In this document: positions 1 to 61,739 of the stretch, one piece after another | Position numbering within the stretch: the first letter of the stretch is position 1 | Layout of the letters: each line of letters starts with the position of its first letter | Assembly: GCA_949128115.1 (NCBI GenBank) | Contig: OX421963.1 | Span: 35,881,979-35,945,978, forward strand | Reading direction: 5' to 3' | Length of the DNA stretch: 64,000 nt | Origin: Anaspis maculata | Lineage: Eukaryota; Arthropoda; Insecta; Coleoptera; Scraptiidae | Translations under genes and position numbers: made by a program | Notes under the pieces: generated by a model | Databases searched by the model: none | Seen by the model: only the letters and a program-made list of their open reading frames with translations | Told to the model about the DNA's origin: nothing

Positions 1-190
1 TGAGAGTGACTTATACTTCCCATCCTAGTTCCACATTCTTCGCCGCAACGCTTCAAGTGTTCACTTATACTCACTCACACCCACCGTGGATGTGAATGAG
101 TCACTCTCAATTATTTCGATCCAATAATTCCAATAGTATAGATATCCCGCCTAGTGAAGGTGGCTTTGACATTCAAACAACGTCACATAC

Positions 191-400
191 ATCCCATACA
201 CTTTCTATTTTCAGTAGAATGACTTTTTGGAGCAAAAATAAAGTGACAAGCTGGGGGGTTACGACTACGGCTGACGGCACCTGCAAAGTTTTGGAGCGAA
301 ACTATCATCGTCCATCAGCTGTATCCTCCCTGTGCTCCAGCTTGTCACTTTATTTTTGCTCCAAAAAATCATTCTACTGAAAATAGGAAGTGTATGGGAT
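191..400. repeat. Short foldback/MITE-like inverted repeat
   Basis: Two arms of about 64 bp (191-254 and 337-400) are reverse complements of each other with only a few mismatches. They are separated by an 82-bp loop. The outer ends read atcccatacactt and aagtgtatgggat. No coding function is evident. The chance ORF across it is explained by the repeat. It is probably a non-autonomous foldback element. Confidence 0.8.
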
Positions 401-710
401 ATAGGTAGTTACCTGCACAAGATTTAGTCACACCATTGACTTGTTACATAAATCCATCGCATGGGAGAATCTCATTGAGCCCCATAATTTCCAGGGCCTG
501 TTGCTCCCCTGGAACAAATCAGTGGCAGCTGTAGTTAATAAGCAGTAAGTTTGAAAAAAGACAGAAAAAATAAAAAGCAATAAATAAAACTTCGATAAAG
601 TGGAGTGAGATCTTTAATTTGAGCTCTGCCGGTCTTTACTTGGAGCAAAGTTCACGCTGAAGGCAATGATGGCCATGACTCAGCAAATCTGATCCCGCGT
701 CTTGTGTCCC

Positions 711-1146
711 TCATCTGTGCCGCCTTGAACGGGGGTAGCTCGGGCACGGGCAATTAGGAGCCTCGGGAACACGATCTTCATCATTTTCATCTTCGCTGCA
801 AAAAGCCGTTTGGAAACAGGAGGAGATCCGTTTGAATCCGAAATAAAGGCATCCGCCAGCCAACAGCATAAGTGGATTCATAATGATGTAGCCGGATATG
901 GTGGACGATAGGAACTGTGCTACTTGATCCATCTTGATGTTTTTGCCCAAGGCTTCAGTAATTTGGTCGAGGACGGGGTTTTTCGAAGAATCCTATGAAG
1001 CTGATGACCAAGGCCGCAACCAAAAAGGCCACAAGACCAATGCCAAGTACAGGTATTTTGACTTCGTGAAGGCTCATGAAGGCCTCAAGGAGGGCGCTGA
1101 AAATGTTGCCCACCAAACCGCCATCTGCATCACCGACAGTGCTCAT
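711..1146 (-). pseudogene. Small two-helix membrane protein, interrupted by a one-base frameshift
   Basis: On the minus strand an ATG at 1146 opens a 63-codon frame. It carries a strong hydrophobic helix (VLGIGLVAFLVAALVISFIG) and then runs out of frame near 970. A second frame continues without interruption from there to a stop at 711-713. It has another hydrophobic segment (YIIMNPLMLLAGGCLYFGF), an acidic stretch (SEDENDEDR) and a Cys/Pro/Arg-rich tail. The switch falls on a run of five A's on the minus strand, and removing one A would make a single frame of about 142 codons. This may be a sequencing error, a recent pseudogene or a real polymorphism. I do not recognise the family. It lies upstream of the first visible ferlin exon, probably nested in a ferlin intron. 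Confidence 0.5.
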
Positions 1147-2258
1147 GCTTCAGTCTAGTCTTTAGTCTTTTTACTGAAATCCAGGGTTCTCCTGGAATCT
1201 AGAAGCGAAATGGACGATGAATGAATAATGCACTTCAAATTTTGACACGCAAGCTTTTGACCATTGACGCATCTGACTGCCGAATCGCACTCTAGAATTT
1301 CTCAAATCATTAGTAGTACACATGAACCAGACAGATTATTGAGGAAATAACTTTCATCAGACTGGAAATCGGCCTAAAATCATTAGTTCAGGATAGCGGT
1401 TTCACGTCGCGAACAAGAAGTGCAAGAAGAAGCAGCTTCTCCAGAATCGGAGTATGAGCATAATGTATATTTACTGATTTTTTTTGCATATGAACCAACC
1501 CAATGCTTGAAACTCGTTTTGTATCAGAAGTTAACCACAACGGCAACAGTTTTTACTTCTTGTTCGACCTTATTAGGTACTTATTAGTAATTATACCTCC
1601 TTGCCAGGTTTGAAACCAACGTTGTTGGATCCTGCTTGAGATTCGGGAAGCACGAATATAGGTACCAAAGAGAAGAGTTCGACTGGCACAAAGATGGAAA
1701 AGTCGAGACGCACAGAAATAACAAATAGCACCCACCCTAACTGGTATCATAATAAGCTGTGATTTTGTCGATGGAACCAACAGAAATTAGATGGCAGGAG
1801 TAATAATTTATAGAATTTTTATTGTGATGAATTCGAAATAGATCTATGATAAAGAAAACCGACTAAAAGAACAATAATTTTTTTGAATAAGTCCATCAAG
1901 CGAAACCCCCCTGTTGTGTTTTCGTTAGGCCAACCTGTTTGTACCTACTTTGTTTTCTAACGTTTCGGCGGTGGGTCTTACGAAAATATGTCTGAAACTC
2001 GAACTCCATCACATAATTCACATAATAATTATTCATGAATGGTCAATCAACTGAAGTCTAACAAAAGAGGCATTCTGTATATCATCTCAGATAGGTATTA
2101 AATATTATCAAAGGTCTATGTTTATTATGGAGTAAAAACGTATTCAGACCCAATCTAACGGGCAACAGCTGGCAATTTCAGACCGTTTCGAACTTTGCAG
2201 CACCTATGTGGAACATAAGAGGTAGACAGACGCAGGGCTGAAATATGTTGTGTTTTAG
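1147..2258. other. Intron or upstream sequence with no recognised feature
   Basis: AT-rich sequence between the small minus-strand ORF and the first visible ferlin exon. I searched for the ferlin exon that should precede 2259 (end of the C2B core) and did not find it here or in 1-710. No other gene or repeat was recognised. Confidence 0.5.
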
Positions 2259-52416
<50,158 letters not shown>

Positions 52417-52587
52417 CTTTTAAACCTCAACGCACATATTTTTATCTATCATTACGCTATAAGTACAAATCTAATCAAATCACACACACAATGTAAGATA
52501 TATTTGGCTTTTGCCTAAGAAAAAAAAATTAACTGAGTTATTGAAAATATAGGAATATAAGAAACGTTTAACTTCTTCAAACATTCA

Positions 52588-52593
52588 TTTATT
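52588..52593 (-). terminator. Poly(A) signal AATAAA for the minus-strand secreted-protein gene
   Basis: Plus-strand tttatt, 30 nt beyond the TGA of the minus-strand gene. The ferlin stop is only 170 bp away, so the two 3' ends converge and may overlap. Confidence 0.6.
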
Positions 52594-52623
52594 AACCTTT
52601 GAACATTATGTACAATCCACTTC

Positions 52624-53521
52624 TCACTGTTTCTGTTGATCCTTGGTTTGAGGTTTCGCGGGTTTGGTCAAGACCGGCCTGCCGTTTACTTTGGGTTGAT
52701 CCTTGGTCTTGTCTTGTGTGTCTCTTTGATGACGGGTGTTATCGGTTTTTTTCAGAGGTAGGGTTTGGACCGGTGGATTGACTTTGGCTGGAGCCGGGCG
52801 GATTTTGGGTTTTTCTTGAGGAGCATCGCGGGTCTTTCTGGCATCAGCCGGAAGTGGGCCTAGGGGGTTACGCGCACCTTTTGGTGGTGGTCCTGGATTA
52901 GCCAAGCCAATTGGTTTAGTTCTTGGATTCTCTTGAGTTCGGGTATCCCTTACAGGCCTGCTGCCAAACTGTGGCCTTGCCGAAGTCGAAGAGGCTGATC
53001 CATAAGAAGACGATCCGGCAGATGGATTTCCAAGAGAAGATGAGCCATAAGATGACGAGCCAAGGGATGGTGATCCTAGAGATGACGATCCCGAATACGA
53101 AGATCCAGATGGCGACCTCGAAGATCCACTTCCGTAACTGGAGGTTGAAGTTTTGGTGTTCTGATAAGTGGAGCTAGGGCTTCCCGATGTACGATCGTTT
53201 GATTGTTGCAAAGGAGTTTCACGGGCTATGCGGCTACTTGAGGACGATTTATCGGTCTGAAATTTGATTTCTTTTAAATGCAACTTTAAAGGTATCCTTT
53301 TTACCTTTTTATCAGAAGAATCATCTTTTTTGGTGGTGGTGCTACTACGGCTGGTCGTCGAGGACGCAGCAGAAGCCGAAGGGCTGTCATCAGCCGGTGC
53401 GCAATAAATGGTCGCCACTAGGGCCAGCAGGAAGAACACTTTGAAATACTGAGGAGAGAAGCACAATTGACGACACATTGATTTTTGTTTCGTGTAAAGT
53501 TCCAAGACTTACCTTGCCCAT
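52624..53521 (-). CDS. Secreted Ser/Gly- and Pro/Lys-rich protein, 277 aa, two exons
   Basis: Exon 1 (53521-53513) is ATGGGCAAG followed by GTAAGT. A 64-bp intron ends TCTCCTCAG, and exon 2 (53448-52624) continues YFKVFFLLALVATIYC|AP, giving a classic signal peptide split by an early intron, a common layout for insect secreted and cuticular proteins. An unspliced ATG at 53505 gives a longer frame, but the spliced start fits far better. The mature protein has a Ser/Thr-rich segment, a basic KKVKRIPLKLHLKEIKFQ stretch with possible furin-like sites, and then about 70 residues of SSYGS/SLGSPSLG repeats. A Pro/Lys/Asp-rich tail (RTQENPRTKPIGLANPGPPP; TKPAKPQTKDQQKQ) follows. The family is not recognised; a structural or salivary/cuticular role is possible but unsupported. 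It has a TATA box at 53560-53567 and AATAAA at 52588-52593. Confidence 0.75.
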
Positions 53522-53559
53522 ATTGATAAACTACTATGAACTTTATGGCAGAAAATCTC

Positions 53560-53567
53560 TTTATATA
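53560..53567 (-). promoter_or_regulatory. TATA box of the secreted-protein gene
   Basis: TATATAAA on the minus strand, 39-46 nt upstream of the ATG at 53521. A start site about 30 nt downstream would leave a very short 5' UTR. Position and sequence are typical. Confidence 0.65.
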
Positions 53568-54171
53568 CGACTGATTGTAATGATGTAATAAAAATGGAAG
53601 CAATATGCTAATTCTTTTGAATCATGGGCTTAAATGCTTCTGCAAATATTTAAATCAATAATATGGTTTGGTTGTGGTTGGGAAATTTTCCCAAGTACAT
53701 GCAAAAAATAAGGCCGTGTATTTATCCTGAAAACTATACCTACTGATGGTAGGTACAAATACGGAAGTGCAAATGCCGAAGATTAACATTTTTTACAATA
53801 AATAATAAGCTACTGATCTTGTTATGGTAAGAAATTTGTAACAATGGAAATGTATGTGAATTAGGTGTAAAAGGTGCATGCTTCACTGGATGTTCCCCGT
53901 GCAAATATTTTGCACGTTTTTCTCAGAATGGGGCTTGCGCCAGGTTCTATTATTCTCGCATTTATCACGACTTTTTTTTATTTGATGATTGGAAATGAGA
54001 AGTGAGAGCAAACAACACTGATCACATACTGTTTTGCCTGATATGTCAATAAGTATATATTACAGATAGGTCATGTTACTCAATTTTATGCAGATCTTTA
54101 CAAGGTAAATTCAAAATAATGTTTGTGGTAGTTGACAAACACCAATCAAAAAATTTTCAACATCCTATATG
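53568..54171. other. Upstream region of the secreted-protein gene
   Basis: AT-rich intergenic sequence; no further motif recognised. Confidence 0.4.
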
Positions 54172-54175
54172 TATA

Positions 54176-55250
54176 CAGAGGGGTGCATGAAAAACGGCCA
54201 CCGCTGTAGCATCGTTATTGCTTATCCGATCTTCAAAATTCAAAAACCAGTTCAAATGGTATAATGTCTTCTATGATTCGACAGTGAAAAATATTTTTTT
54301 TTATTATGATGCTTCTGAGCACCGACAGTTAAGTTTTGTTTTTCAAATGGCAACTGGGTATATTTTTTTAATTTCTTTTCTGATTCCTTACGATTATCTG
54401 AATATAATGATGCATCAATATGACACTTTTTGTTATTAAACACGAAGAAAAAAATTAAACTGCGAAATTTTCACACAAAACAGTAGCGTCAGAACACCCA
54501 CGATATGCACGCAATCCGATAGGCTGGGTGCAAAATGATGTTCAAAAGCACAAAATAGGTCAGGCGTTTAGTTTTTCAAAATGTAAATGTCAGAATGTTT
54601 TCAAAGTCCGAAAGAAGCTGTCCGTCTCTAAGACTTGTTTATGTTCTATTTTTAGTTAAGGTACTATTTCATATTTTGTCAAGTGTGTACCTATTGTGAA
54701 AATAAAAAATCAATAAGACCTTTCTTCCTGACAGGTCACAATACATACTCAAAAAGATATAAAATAATAAGCTGAAAATAGAGAACAAAGACGTCTTAGA
54801 GACAGACAGCTTTCTTTGGATTTTGAAAACATTTTGACATTTACATTTTGAAAAACCAAACGCCTGATCTACTGTGTGCTTTTGAACATCATTTTGCACC
54901 CAGCCTACCAGATTGCGTGCATATCGTGGGTGTTGTGATGCTACTATATGATGTGTGAAAATTTCGCAGTTTCAATTTTTTTTCTTCGTGTCTGATAATA
55001 AAATGTGTGATATTGATGCATCATTATATTCAGAGAAGCATCAGGAATCCAAAAAGAAATTAAAAAAATATTATTGCTGTTTGAAAAACAAAAGTTGACT
55101 ATCAGTGCTTGGAAGCATCATAATCAAAAAAATATTTTCTACTGTCAAATCATAGAAGACATTAAACCATTTGAACTAGTTTTTGAATTTTGAAGATCGG
55201 ATGAGGAATAACGATGCTACATCGGTGGCCGTTTTTGATGCACTCCTCTG
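54176..55250. repeat. Palindrome with CAGAGGGGTGC ends and TATA flanks
   Basis: Left cagaggggtgcatgaaaaac and right gtttttgatgcactcctctg are inverted and each is bordered outside by tata (54172-54175; 55251-55254). Arms of about 500 bp pair throughout (gatcttcaaaattcaaaaac, gatgcatcaatat, gaaattttcacac, atatgcacgcaatc). The two arms are about 90% alike by eye. No ORF of interest. Confidence 0.88.
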
Positions 55251-55254
55251 TATA

Positions 55255-55951
55255 GGGGAGGCCGAAAACTCACTGACGGTCTCCAAAATAGAATAATTGC
55301 TCTGAATATTTCAAAACTTCAAACGAGTTTTCAACGAGTATCTCTAAACATGGGAGCTTTTTGACATCTATTCTGACAACAGTCATCATTGTTTTATTAA
55401 TCACCCTGTATATATCTCGCTTCCCCGCAAAATTAACGCATCACCATTCCGTATGAAGAATTTTAACAGCTGATATTTTCTGAACGGATCGAGCAATCTT
55501 AAAAATTCTTTCAGCATTTGGAATGTCGTCTCTTTTGTTACAATAAGTGAAGGAAATTTCTTTAGTTTGAACAATTACTTTCCATGATACAGGGTGATTT
55601 GTAATGACATGTATTTTCCGCCAAGTTTGACGGGCTGTACGGGTCAACTGGATCTCTCTGCATAAATGAGTCTCACGTCATTATTATTAGTCAATGTGTC
55701 AACTCTGCAGTCTGCACTCTGCATTGTCTCTTACGTTTTTCTCCGAGTCATTCAGTTATGATGATAGAACATGAAAATCTCTAGAATTCTGAACATTTCA
55801 ATTTTAATTCAGCAAAAAATAGCCAACAACAATAACAAAAATCAATATCGTGTTTCCACCCCTAACACGCAGAACTTCAGACTTCATCACAACATCGTGG
55901 CATGCTTTGGATCTGTCGCATTATTTGTTCCTGGTCTATAGCATTCCATAT
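55255..55951. other. Intergenic sequence with repeat termini
   Basis: Contains caccctgtatatatc (about 55402) and tacagggtgattt (about 55590) facing away from each other, i.e. ends of the palindrome-family type. Interior pairing is not obvious. Confidence 0.35.
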
Positions 55952-56278
55952 TCAATCAATGCCTCGGCTATACCCCCACGTCCCTGGAACTGGATTTAGG
56001 GTGCGAATGCGTAGTTTCATTTCGCCCCAAAGATGCAATATGGGATTGAGGTCTGGACTTCGAGCTGGCCACCTAATAACATCAACCCCTACATTACCAA
56101 GGTACTCCTCAACGATCCGAACATCTCGAACCTTATGCAGGCGTGCATTATCCTGAATGAAGCTTTCTCCGATATTTTCAGCGAAAGGCAGAACATGGTG
56201 CTCTTGAATTTCCTCAATATACCGCTGTGCAATCAAGTTTCGTAAAATGAAGATCACCAATTCTGTCCGGCCGTTCAA
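55952..56278 (-). pseudogene. Tc1-like transposase fragment
   Basis: Minus-strand 108-codon frame with NGRTELVIFILRNLIAQRYI, the FIQDNARLH motif holding a catalytic Asp, and WPARSPDLNPILHLWGEMK. In Tc1/mariner DD34E enzymes the last motif normally reads NPIE; here the catalytic Glu is Leu. The N-terminal DNA-binding part and the first Asp are missing. It is therefore a dead fragment, cut at its 5' side next to a MITE-like inverted repeat. Confidence 0.8.
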
Positions 56279-56280
56279 TG

Positions 56281-56473
56281 GCGCGCAAAAAAAGCAGAAA
56301 CAGCGAAGATACTTTGAGGCTTCAGTTTTTAGCCGTTCAGTGGTGCAATGGCGATGTATGCATGCACACTGCAGTGATGTGAACAGTCAACATTGATGAA
56401 GCCATCAACCTCACACAACTGCAAGTCTGAAAACTAAAGTCTCAAAGTATTTTGTCTTCGTTTTTTTTTGCGC
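56281..56473. mobile_element. MITE-like inverted repeat adjoining the transposase fragment
   Basis: Left gcgcgcaaaaaaagcagaaa continuing cagcgaagatactttgaggcttcagttttt is mirrored by aaaactaaagtctcaaagtattttgtcttcgtttttttttgcgca (about 56426-56473). Arms are about 48 bp. It probably inserted into or beside the Tc1-like element and truncated it. Confidence 0.65.
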
Positions 56474-57561
56474 ACTGTCGTATAACTATGTCTATACCTA
56501 GGAGGTCTATACCTATCTTATTTACACGGACGATACCTACTCTACATTTTAAGGCAAAGTTTGAAATAATAATTTTTGAACGCCAAAAATAAAGTGGTTT
56601 GATACAGTAGACGTGAGCGCGTTGCAAGTGTGAAGTTAATAAACCAAAATTAATATTAGCCTTGAAAGTGTATTATTCAATGTCATTTATACCTATGTTT
56701 GTTTGCAGTATATTAGCTAACTCTTATGACTTCGGAAAAACGATGTATCAACCCAATTAGAGCCAGAAAACCATCAACACAGGCTTTTAAACCCATTGTT
56801 GAATACTTTCGCACCAATTCGGAACTTGGCGACTATTAACATCTCAGTTCTAAACATCAATGCAAACCGTTCAAGCAGCTCGAGGGAAATGAAAACTAAT
56901 TCATGAAATTAGCAAATTTATTTTTAAATAGATACAGTCTGTTATTCCCTATCTATTAGAAAGCCTGTACAAAAATTCAGCGCGTATATACAAATGAAAA
57001 AAATGAACATACATAAAAAACTGATGCTACCCATACAAAAATGCTAAACTATAGTGCAGACTTCATTCCATCACAAGATTGAGAGAAGAACAATACATAC
57101 TACACCTTATTTTGAGGGAATTTGAGAGTCGCCATGGCACCACAACGCTGAAGAAACTCGTTTTTCATGGGATATTTAGGGTTTTCTAAATAAATAAAAA
57201 AAATGACACATTAGCGAGTGGTTCTATTTCTCTTGATGCACAATAATATGAGTATATCGTTGTAAATTGTTCAAAACACACACCATAAGCGCCGCCGTTT
57301 GTCAATTTGGCCTCTTTGAAAAAAAAAAATTAACAAAAAGAGTGAGCATTTGATTATAGTCTCGTTTCACAAGAAAAAACACAGAGGACATAACGCAAGA
57401 GTCGCTAATAAATTGGTATAAGATAGTTCTTTGGATTGTACAAAATTTATATCTTAAGTCTACACAAACTATAGTATAGATATTTTGCTCCTTAATTATT
57501 GAACACTCACACGTCCAAACAATATATATAAATATAAAAATTATTTTAATAAAAATGTTGC

Positions 57562-57595
<34 letters not shown>

Positions 57596-58126
57596 GACTA
57601 GCATAAAATAAAATTTTTCTGGAATAAGAAAAATTTAATAGGTAGGTAAAATAAATAACTAATAGTTAAAATACGAAATTCGCCCGCAAAAGGAACAGAG
57701 CTTCCATTTCAGATGGGGGAATCATAAGTTATTGAGCACTTAATGCTTAAAAACAATCTAATGGTATCACAGTTTAGTGAAAAAAAGCGAGAGCTGGACC
57801 CTTTTTCAGTAGGATTTTTCAGGTGCTTTTGTGACATGCCGACCTAAGGCCTCACCAATTTAGAACACTCGGTATTTGAAATGCAATACTTGAGATCTCA
57901 AGGGAATGATTCGTATCTCGTTGCTAAATATCGGTATGTCACAAACTCTCGCTTACATTTTCAAATTATAAAAAAAAATAAAAAAACAAAAACAAACAGA
58001 TGGGTACGCCGACTCGAAACTTAAAGAGTAATGAACAGGATGTGGTCCTAACAGTCGAATACAATGTATTAAATAGGATTGATTATTAAGTCTTTTTTGT
58101 TTTTGGAAAAAAATTCGTGCAGGGAT
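56474..58126. other. Probable Abl 3' UTR and intergenic sequence
   Basis: AT-rich, no ORFs of note. A minus-strand AATAAA (plus tttatt at about 56915) and weaker variants nearer could end the Abl transcript. An (AAT)n microsatellite lies at 57562-57593. Confidence 0.4.
57562..57593. repeat. (AAT)n microsatellite
   Basis: About ten uninterrupted trinucleotide units (aataataat...). It probably lies within the 3' UTR or downstream of the Abl exon. Confidence 0.95.
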
Positions 58127-58465
58127 CTATCTGAAGACTACGTTCACAACATCCCTGATGGTATTGTTAACCTCGTTGATGTACCTAGTGTTTTCGGTGC
58201 TGTTCCGTGAACCGGCGGACCGCAGCTGTCTGGCTTGGGTTTCTAGGCGGGTGAGCAATTCTCGAAATTGGAACTTGGTGTGAGCCGGAACGACGTTGTC
58301 GGCGTAGTCCATGCAGGAACCGTGCAGCAGGCCGATCTTGTCCGAAAGCTGGAGCCAGGTGGTGGTGGAGACAGAATCGTTTGATTTGATGCTTTTCAGT
58401 GTGGATTCTAGCGCCTGGGATATTTCCAAGATGTTGTCCTTGCTGCCCGGTTTCTCGGCGGATAC
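58127..58465 (-). CDS. Abl: Abl tyrosine kinase, last coding exon (F-actin-binding domain)
   Basis: Minus strand, acceptor TTCTGCCGCCAG then VSAEKPGSKDNILEISQALE, and a stop at 58127-58129: 112 codons. The block WLQLSDKIGLLHGSCMDYAD, KFQFRELLTRLETQARQLRS and INEVNNTIRDVVNVVFR matches the four-helix F-actin-binding domain that closes Abl kinases, closest in style to insect Abl. This domain ties the kinase to the actin cytoskeleton. The exon starts in phase 0. The rest of the gene (SH3, SH2, kinase domain and disordered region) is not in this window and must lie beyond 64000 or be missing. The intron therefore exceeds 5.5 kb and contains several mobile elements. An isolated exon copy cannot be fully excluded. 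Confidence 0.78.
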   Translation of the reverse strand, partial: VSAEKPGSKDNILEISQALESTLKSIKSNDSVSTTTWLQLSDKIGLLHGSCMDYADNVVPAHTKFQFRELLTRLETQARQLRSAGSRNSTENTRYINEVNNTIRDVVNVVFR

Positions 58466-58616
58466 CTGGCGGCAGAAAAACGTTTGTCATTCAGGGTGCT
58501 CGTGATGATCGTTTGCTTTCAATCAGGCGATTTTCCGTTACTGTTGTGGATAAAGAAGTTTCAAATCACAAATGGCACCCCTATGGAGGCTTCACCATCT
58601 GGTTTGTTACCCATTA

Positions 58617-58808
58617 GGCTGGAAACATACTAGAGCGGTGAGCAACGCGACGATGAGAGCCGAGAGCAAAGCGACAAAAATAACAATACATATCCTGTGC
58701 AACGGCGACGCTTCAGTATGTGTGTCCTAATAGAAATATGTGTTTGTTTTCGTCGCTTTGCTCTCCGCTATAATCGTCGTGTTGCTCACCGCTCCAGTAT
58801 GTTTTTTT
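58617..58808. mobile_element. MITE with 60-bp inverted termini
   Basis: Left ggctggaaacatactagagcggtgagcaacgcgacgat and right atcgtcgtgttgctcaccgctccagtatgttttttttagcc are inverted. Pairing continues inwards (gagagcaaagcgac / gtcgctttgctctc). The 82-codon ORF across the right arm is a by-product. Confidence 0.8.
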
Positions 58809-59229
58809 TAGCCTTAGTTTTCTACCGTTTGCGGAAACTTCGAAATAGACGCAATTTGCGCCCCATTACGGATAGATGCATACATCCAGCAAATGAAATG
58901 CGCAGAAAAAAATTTAAGAAATTTTTAGAGCAAGAATTAACTTGATTGATTCATTCTCAAGGAAGATACCTCTAAGTCTATTTTTATGAGGAATCTGTAC
59001 TTATGCACTTATATGCGGATGCGATTTTTTTATAGTCAGTCGTGGCGCTGCGGTTTGATGATGATTAAAGATTGATGATTTCTTGTGGTACTTTTGGGAC
59101 AATCTGTTTACAAGTAACAAAGTGAACAGTCTACTGATAATGCGCTCATGAGACTCACCCCCGTCAGGACTTTGCTACTTGTTCACTACTAGAGAAGTTT
59201 CACTTCAACTTGCTAAGGTAGGATGTTAC
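58809..59229. other. Abl intron sequence, nothing recognised
   Basis: No gene or strong repeat seen between the MITE and the next palindrome. Confidence 0.4.
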
Positions 59230-60890
59230 AATTAGTACAAGAAAGATAGATTTCAACCTCGGAAAAAATATGGACGTCCTGAAAATTTGATATTTTGTTC
59301 AGAATTGAATGCTCTACAACATATCCAAAATCGCCAAAAATCGCACTCGGGGGTTTTAAGTTATTGGAGGGGGGGTAAAAAATTGCAGCTAAAAATGGAG
59401 GGGATCGAACCTGTTAATCCATTGGATGCAAATACATTATGGTTCGACGTATCATATCCCGTTGATACCATTTTGGCACAAAAAGTGTTCATCATTGTTG
59501 AAGGGGAGTAGTGGGGGGGGGCGAAGCTCTGCTAGGTGGTCCATTTTATTTTTCTGGCCATGTAGAACCGATCACGACAAGTTTGGTATCTTTTCCGACT
59601 AAATTCAATCTCCTGAACTCGTATCCGATGTGTAAATTCGGATGAAAACAAGTTTGAACAAGTTCACTTGAGAAAACTTGTTTTTTCTTTGACAGTTTTG
59701 ACGAATTTTTTTTTTCACTGTTGGAGGTGTTCATTTTCAGAAAATTTTCAGGGACCATTAAATTGAAGTGTATTCTTCTCGAAAATCATTCAATCGATGT
59801 ATGATTTTATTTCTCAAGTTGAAAAAATCGATTTGAACCTAAGCCGGCGCGGCGCGTCGTCTACTACTGACCAGAACACTACAGCATGCACCTCTTAACG
59901 AAAACACCTCAATCTATTGAAGAAATAACAACTCATCTTTGAAAATTGGAGGATCTGTGCAGATTTGAATTCCCTATAACCTGAACAAAATCGTTTTGAA
60001 TCGCAATGCAGGATTTTGAGTTATTCGAGGAGGAGGATAACATTTTGGCAAGATTCATACTCTATGAACTGTTACCGCTCCCCTCAAATAACTCAAAACC
60101 TTACAGTGCGATTTATGACGATTTTGTTTATGTTATAGGGAATTCAATTCTGCACAGATCCTACAATTTTCAAAGAGGAGTTGCTATTTCTTCAATAGTT
60201 TGAGGTGTTTTCATTAAAAGGTGCATGCTGTAGTGTTCTGGTCAGTAGTAGACGACGCGCCGCGCCGGCTCAAGTTCAAATCAATTTTTTAAAACTCGAG
60301 AAACAAAATTGTACATCGAGTGGATGATTTTTGTGAAGAATGCACTTCAATTCAATGACCCCTAAAAATTTTTCGAAAATGAACACCTCCAATAGTGAAA
60401 AAAAAAATCGTCAAAATTGTCAAAGAAAAAACAAGTTTTTCCAAGTTAACTTGTTCAAACTTGTTTTCATCTGAATTAACACATCGGATTTGAGTTCAGA
60501 AGATTGAATATAGTCGGAAAAGATACCAAACTTGTCGTGATCGGTTCTACATGGCCAGAAAAACAAAATGAACCACCTGGCAGAGCTTCGCTCCCCCACG
60601 ACCCCCCTTTATCAATGATCGACACTTTTTGTGCCAAAATGGTATCAGCGGGATATGATGCATCGAATCATAACGTATTTGCTTTCAATGGATTGACAGG
60701 TTTCATCCCCTCCATTTTAAGTTGCAATTTTCAACCCCCCCTCCAATAACTCAAAACCCCCGGGTGCGATTTTTGGCGATTTCGGATATGTTGTAGAGCA
60801 GTCAATTCTGCACAGAATATCAAATTTTCATGACGTCCATATTTATTCCGAGGTTTTGCCGATTTTTTCACTATTTTTCCTGTACTAAAT
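59230..60890. repeat. Palindrome, about 0.8-kb arms
   Basis: Left attagtacaa ... tcggaaaaaatatggacgtc and right gacgtccatatttattccga ... gtactaaat are inverted. Arms pair over gatatgttgtagagc, gggggtcgtgg-type G/C runs, tggcacaaaaagtg, gatcggttctacatggcc and cggcgcggcgcgtcgtctac. The centre is near 60060. A single-arm copy sits at 40258-40738. Confidence 0.87.
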
Positions 60891-61739
60891 TACAATCTTT
60901 AAATGTTCAACGTGTAATATGTACGTTTTAACGTTTTAATGTGTATGTGTAAATCTTTGAACAATTTAATTTGAGTTGGAAACAGATACAAGTTGAATGG
61001 TTTGGTACATTTCACCGACAACCAACTCACCGACTGGACATTTCACCGACAGCCATTTCACCGAACGGACATTTCACCGACACGCCGTTTCGCCGACAGG
61101 ACATTTCACCGACTCGCCGATTCACCGACTGGACATTTCACCGACAAGACAATTCGCCGACACGCCATTTCACCGACAGGACATTTCACCGACACGCCGA
61201 TTCACCGACAAGATATTTCACCGACACGCCATTTCACCGACAGGACATTTCACCGACACGCCATTTCACCGACAGGACATTTCACCGACACGCCATTTCA
61301 CCGACAGGACATTTCACCGACTCGCCGATTCACCGACAGGACATTTCACCGACTCGCCGATTCACCGACAGGACATTTCACCGACAAGGCAACTCACCGA
61401 CAGGGCATTTCACCGACAAGACACTTCACCGACTCGACAACTCACCGACAGGAAATTTGACTAACTCGCCGAATTTGCAAATTTTGCTTGAAAATGAGTT
61501 CCTGGAAAATGCTGCAAAATGTAACCATATCGTGTTTGGTATTGGCGAATGCGAAAAAAAACCTTTTTTTGTGTAGGTTTCATGTTTCCACATTGACCCT
61601 GTACATTGCTAAAAGCTCAAACGTGGAAAACAGATTGTTGTCTGTATCGTTTTCCCGGAAAATTCGAGGAAAATAAAAATGGAATGATAAAATGCAAGAA
61701 TTTATCATCAAATCTAGACCCCAACCAATCTGGATTCGG

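Noticed and set aside
53449..53505. Unspliced start (ATG at 53505) for the secreted protein
   Set aside because: It lies inside a 64-bp intron with consensus ends; the spliced MGK start gives a proper signal peptide.
58697..58945. 82-codon plus-strand ORF rich in Arg
   Set aside because: It covers the right arm of a MITE and shows no domain.
61000..61465. Regular short repeats resembling a CRISPR array
   Set aside because: Units are contiguous 16-bp variants with no unique spacers, in a eukaryotic intron.
60971..61576. Three overlapping ORFs of 155-201 codons with HFTD/ISPT repeats
   Set aside because: They are translations in three frames of a 16-bp tandem repeat in a foldback arm; no coding signature.
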